From the NCBI RefSeq assembly GCF_002860285.1, contig NZ_PGVF01000034.1:1-62586 (forward strand): a stretch of DNA of 62,586 nucleotides. Reading direction: 5' to 3'. The stretch's first letter is position 1. Each line of letters opens with the position of its first letter. The notes below the pieces were generated by a model, which saw only the letters and a list, made by a program, of their open reading frames with translations, made no database searches and was not told where the DNA came from. Origin of the DNA: Bacillus sp. M6-12 (GTDB lineage Bacteria; Bacillota; Bacilli; Bacillales; DSM-1321). Positions 60,775 to 62,586 of the stretch are shown one piece after another. Made by a program: the position numbers and the translations under genes.

Positions 60775-61285
60775 GTGCCCCGCCATGGGTGCAATCTATA
60801 GAGTGAGAGTCCCGGGCCATGAAGGCAGTAGTAGTGGTTAGCTTAATGTTAGGGTGTCTGTTGTGACGCGGAATCTGAAGGAAGGAAGCGGCAAACCTCC
60901 GGTCCGAGGAACACGAACTACATATAAGGCTAGATATCATTGGATAAGTCTGCTAAACAAGGCAAAGTCCATATTGCCGAATGTGGTATAGAGTAAATGT
61001 AGCGGATAGATGGAGGGAAAGATTGCACTCTTACCTGGGGAGGTCTGGCTGAAACGCCAACTCCAGTTGGTAACCTGTCCAGTAATGGACAGTTGAACAG
61101 CCTGAAGTCAGCCCACAGCCCAATCTTAAACAAAACCCTCGACAACTCCTATTGGAGTCATCGAGTGTCCAAAGTGTATTTACTAGATATTCCAATCTAC
61201 GTCAGACTTAATTGAACCGCCATATACCGAATGGTATGTATGGTGGTGTGAGAGGTCGGGGGTTAGTCGGCCCCTCCTATTCGAT
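60775..61285 (+). mobile_element. ORF-less group IIC intron
   Basis: It begins GTGCCCCGCCATGGGTGCAA and proceeds through TCTATAGAGTGAGAGTCCCG, GGAATCTGAAGGAAG, GGTCCGAGGAACACGAACTA and CTTACCTGGGGAGGTCTGG. These follow the Oceanobacillus iheyensis group IIC intron closely. Domain V (TTGAACCGCCATATACCGAA, then TGGTATGTATGGTGGTG, 61212-61249) and domain VI ending CTCCTATTCGAT are present. Domain IV holds no reverse transcriptase, only about 100 bases including a hairpin (CTCGA..ACTCC/GGAGT..TCGAG). It sits right behind a terminator, the class C target. It could still splice if helped, but cannot move alone. Confidence 0.88.
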
Positions 61286-61528
61286 CTCAGTAAGTTTTCT
61301 TACATTTAACATTGAATTATATCGTTTCTCCAAAATCTCTTCCGTTACTACAAAGAATGACCCCATGACAAAGATGAATACTGCGCCGACTACCGTCCCA
61401 ATTCCAATTCCTGTCACTGCGCTGTAATCGCTTACAAAGAAACCGTATAAAAAAATGGCTATTCCCAATGAAAACACAGTACCGCCTACATATTTAGTAG
61501 CATTTAACATTTTCACTTTAGATTCCAT
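61277..61528 (-). CDS. Small two-helix membrane protein
   Basis: An 83-residue protein with two membrane helices (YVGGTVFSLGIAIFLYGFFV at about 12-31 and AVTGIGIGTVVGAVFIFVMG at about 37-58), then a charged tail. The ATG at 61528 is chosen because AAGGAGG lies nine bases upstream; two earlier ATGs touch that site. Its last codons and stop (TAG at 61277-61279) lie inside the 3' end of the group II intron, so the intron insertion appears to have replaced the original C-terminus. No family is recognised. Confidence 0.7.
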   Translation of the reverse strand: MESKVKMLNATKYVGGTVFSLGIAIFLYGFFVSDYSAVTGIGIGTVVGAVFIFVMGSFFVVTEEILEKRYNSMLNVRKLTEIE

Positions 61529-62251
61529 TTTCATCATCCTCCTTATATATATTATTCCTCTAGTTCACAAATTTGTCAAACTTTTTCACTTTTGGTAGCA
61601 CATTTATCTTGACAACAAGCTGATTCTTAGATAAATCCTTTCTTGCAGATCAATGCGGGAAAAACTCTTGTTTTAGTTGAACTATTAGGAAGCCCGTCGA
61701 TAATACTTGGTTCAGTTTCAGAATCTGAATCCGCTTTGTATTATCCTGTCCGCGATCTCTGCCATTAACCAATACATAATTATTAACATTCTGTTTTAAT
61801 GAGGGTAAGCATGCTTTGGAATCCATTCTTCCCGCATCCTATGGGAGGTGACATCTTATTTTGGTGGGTTTGCAGGGTTCACTTCTGCGTTTTTTAATTG
61901 GTAAAAAAAACCTATTCAGGGCGGAGGAGATTTACATTCCTTATCCGCATCCTCTTATGGGATCCAGGGGTTATCTGTAAGCAGGAATACGCAAGTACTG
62001 AACAAATTCTTGGTTGACACTATAAGGGGAAGGGTCATCAGGGAGATTTAAGACCATCGCAATAACTTTTGCTTTTTATGCAAAAATAAAATAGTGCAAA
62101 CTAATATACCGTAGTATGTAGGTAAATTATCTTTGATTAATTTTGCACTTAAAACAGTTGTGCTTTGAAGAATTCTTTAGTTTGAAGGGCGGGCTGATAA
62201 CATTATTACTTCATTAAAGGAAGTTAGCCTGTTTTTTGTTGAAATTAACTA
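61529..62251. other. Intergenic region before the rRNA promoters
   Basis: No convincing gene. Two short frames carry a similar peptide motif (NPFFPHPMGGD near 61820 and IPYPHPLMGS near 61940). The first has GAGGG and an ATG at 61811, the second a strong GGAGGAG but an ATT in place of a start codon. They may be remnants of one small gene family. Confidence 0.4.
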
Positions 62252-62280
62252 TTGACGATTTTATCAGATCAGTGTAATAT
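62252..62280 (+). promoter_or_regulatory. rRNA operon promoter P1
   Basis: TTGACG and TAATAT are spaced by 17 bases. Transcription would begin at about 62288 in GTCGCTG. Confidence 0.8.
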
Positions 62281-62337
62281 TAATCAGGTCGCTGTGATGA
62301 GCAGTAATTATGTAAAAAAAATGTTATTTCGCAGAAG

Positions 62338-62366
62338 TTTACAACCGTTTTGGAATGTGGTAAGAT
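62338..62366 (+). promoter_or_regulatory. rRNA operon promoter P2
   Basis: TTTACA and TAAGAT are spaced by 17 bases, followed seven bases later by GTCGCTG. Confidence 0.75.
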
Positions 62367-62435
62367 AGATCTTGTCGCTGAGAAGTAACGTCGGCTTATA
62401 AAAACGAAAGATAATAAAATTATTTTTCGTAGAAG

Positions 62436-62464
62436 TTGACAACTAAAAATCGGTGTGGTAAGAT
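62436..62464 (+). promoter_or_regulatory. rRNA operon promoter P3
   Basis: TTGACA and TAAGAT are spaced by 17 bases, again followed by GTCGCTG seven bases later. It is the strongest match of the three. Confidence 0.85.
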
Positions 62465-62498
62465 AGTGAATGTCGCTGATGAAACAGTGATGAGAAAT

Positions 62499-62517
62499 TG
62501 CTCTTTGAAAACTGAAC
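62499..62517 (+). promoter_or_regulatory. BoxA-type antitermination element of the rRNA leader
   Basis: TGCTCTTTGAAAACTGAAC is the typical Bacillus rRNA leader sequence containing boxA (TGCTCTTTGA), used by the Nus factors. The 16S rRNA gene should start shortly beyond the end of the window. Confidence 0.85.
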
Positions 62518-62586
62518 AAAACAAAGCGCCAACGTTTTAAGTAATAGTGAGCACACACTAAAAAAGCACATGAGCAAGTCAAATTC

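Noticed and set aside
62280..62582. Minus-strand 100-codon frame at the end of the window
   Set aside because: It lies across the tandem rRNA promoters and leader, which fully account for the sequence.
1..62586. tRNA genes
   Set aside because: I looked for TTC-type T-arms and cloverleaf patterns, including near the rRNA promoters, and saw none. A tRNA search tool would be needed to be certain.

Overview
The window looks like a chromosomal segment from a spore-forming member of the Bacillaceae. It is low-GC, with strong Shine-Dalgarno sequences, many TTG/GTG starts, a forespore-type pdaA gene, a candidate sigma-B promoter, a class I fumarase and aa3-600-type quinol oxidase genes. Much of 15-39 kb follows the order I recall for the Bacillus subtilis yfk-yfj region (yfkM, yfkK, yfkI/H, yfkF, chaA/yfkE, yfkD, yfkA, pdaA/yfjS, yfjP, yfjO, yfjN), with lineage-specific genes inserted. 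That synteny is recalled, not computed.

Region by region. (1) 1-9.6 kb is accessory: a truncated hypothetical gene, two decayed IS110-family transposases (467-1563 plus; 4360-4926 minus), a group IIC intron fragment sitting directly behind a terminator (5608-5895), two ECF sigma/anti-sigma pairs (2454-4125; 6660-8757), an IseA-like secreted protein and a VanZ-like protein. (2) 9.6-15 kb: a secreted protein, an NlpC/P60 hydrolase, a DnaJC28-type protein, the flagellar stator genes motAB and small ORFs. (3) 15-39 kb: stress protein YfkM, a methionine aminopeptidase, moeA-mobB, the yfk genes with a zosA-like P-type ATPase among them, fumarase, PdaA, an AlkA-type glycosylase, an RlmCD-type methyltransferase, a c-di-GMP riboswitch controlling a secreted coiled-coil protein and an HD-GYP protein, and a dihydrouridine synthase. 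(4) 39-50 kb: DUF1456, rhodanese, STAS, a methyltransferase, a fluoride riboswitch with two fluC genes, two amino-acid permeases, a radical SAM protein and xpaC-yaaN. (5) 50-56.5 kb: a second c-di-GMP riboswitch (minus strand) upstream of two possible microproteins, a DUF5317-like protein and a GGDEF/HD-GYP protein; a DUF1835 protein; a manganese-type (yybP-ykoY) riboswitch upstream of a YrzF-like kinase; and a lipoprotein. (6) 56.5-61.3 kb: qoxABCD behind two Rex-like operators, then an almost complete but ORF-less group IIC intron. (7) The window ends in the promoter and leader region of a ribosomal RNA operon with three tandem promoters; the 16S gene lies just outside.

The unifying theme is RNA-level control and cyclic di-GMP. 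There are two c-di-GMP-I riboswitches, each upstream of genes for HD-GYP (c-di-GMP-degrading type) proteins, the remnant of a third HD-GYP gene, a fluoride switch and a Mn switch. The most unusual items are the riboswitch/microprotein/DUF5317/GGDEF-HD-GYP locus (50.4-53.3 kb), the riboswitch/coiled-coil/HD-GYP locus (35.6-37.4 kb), the Mn-type riboswitch with stacked terminators before a kinase-like gene, the two Rex-like boxes and histidine-rich repeat tail of qoxA, and two group IIC introns lodged behind terminators. All calls are from reading the sequence; no database search was run.
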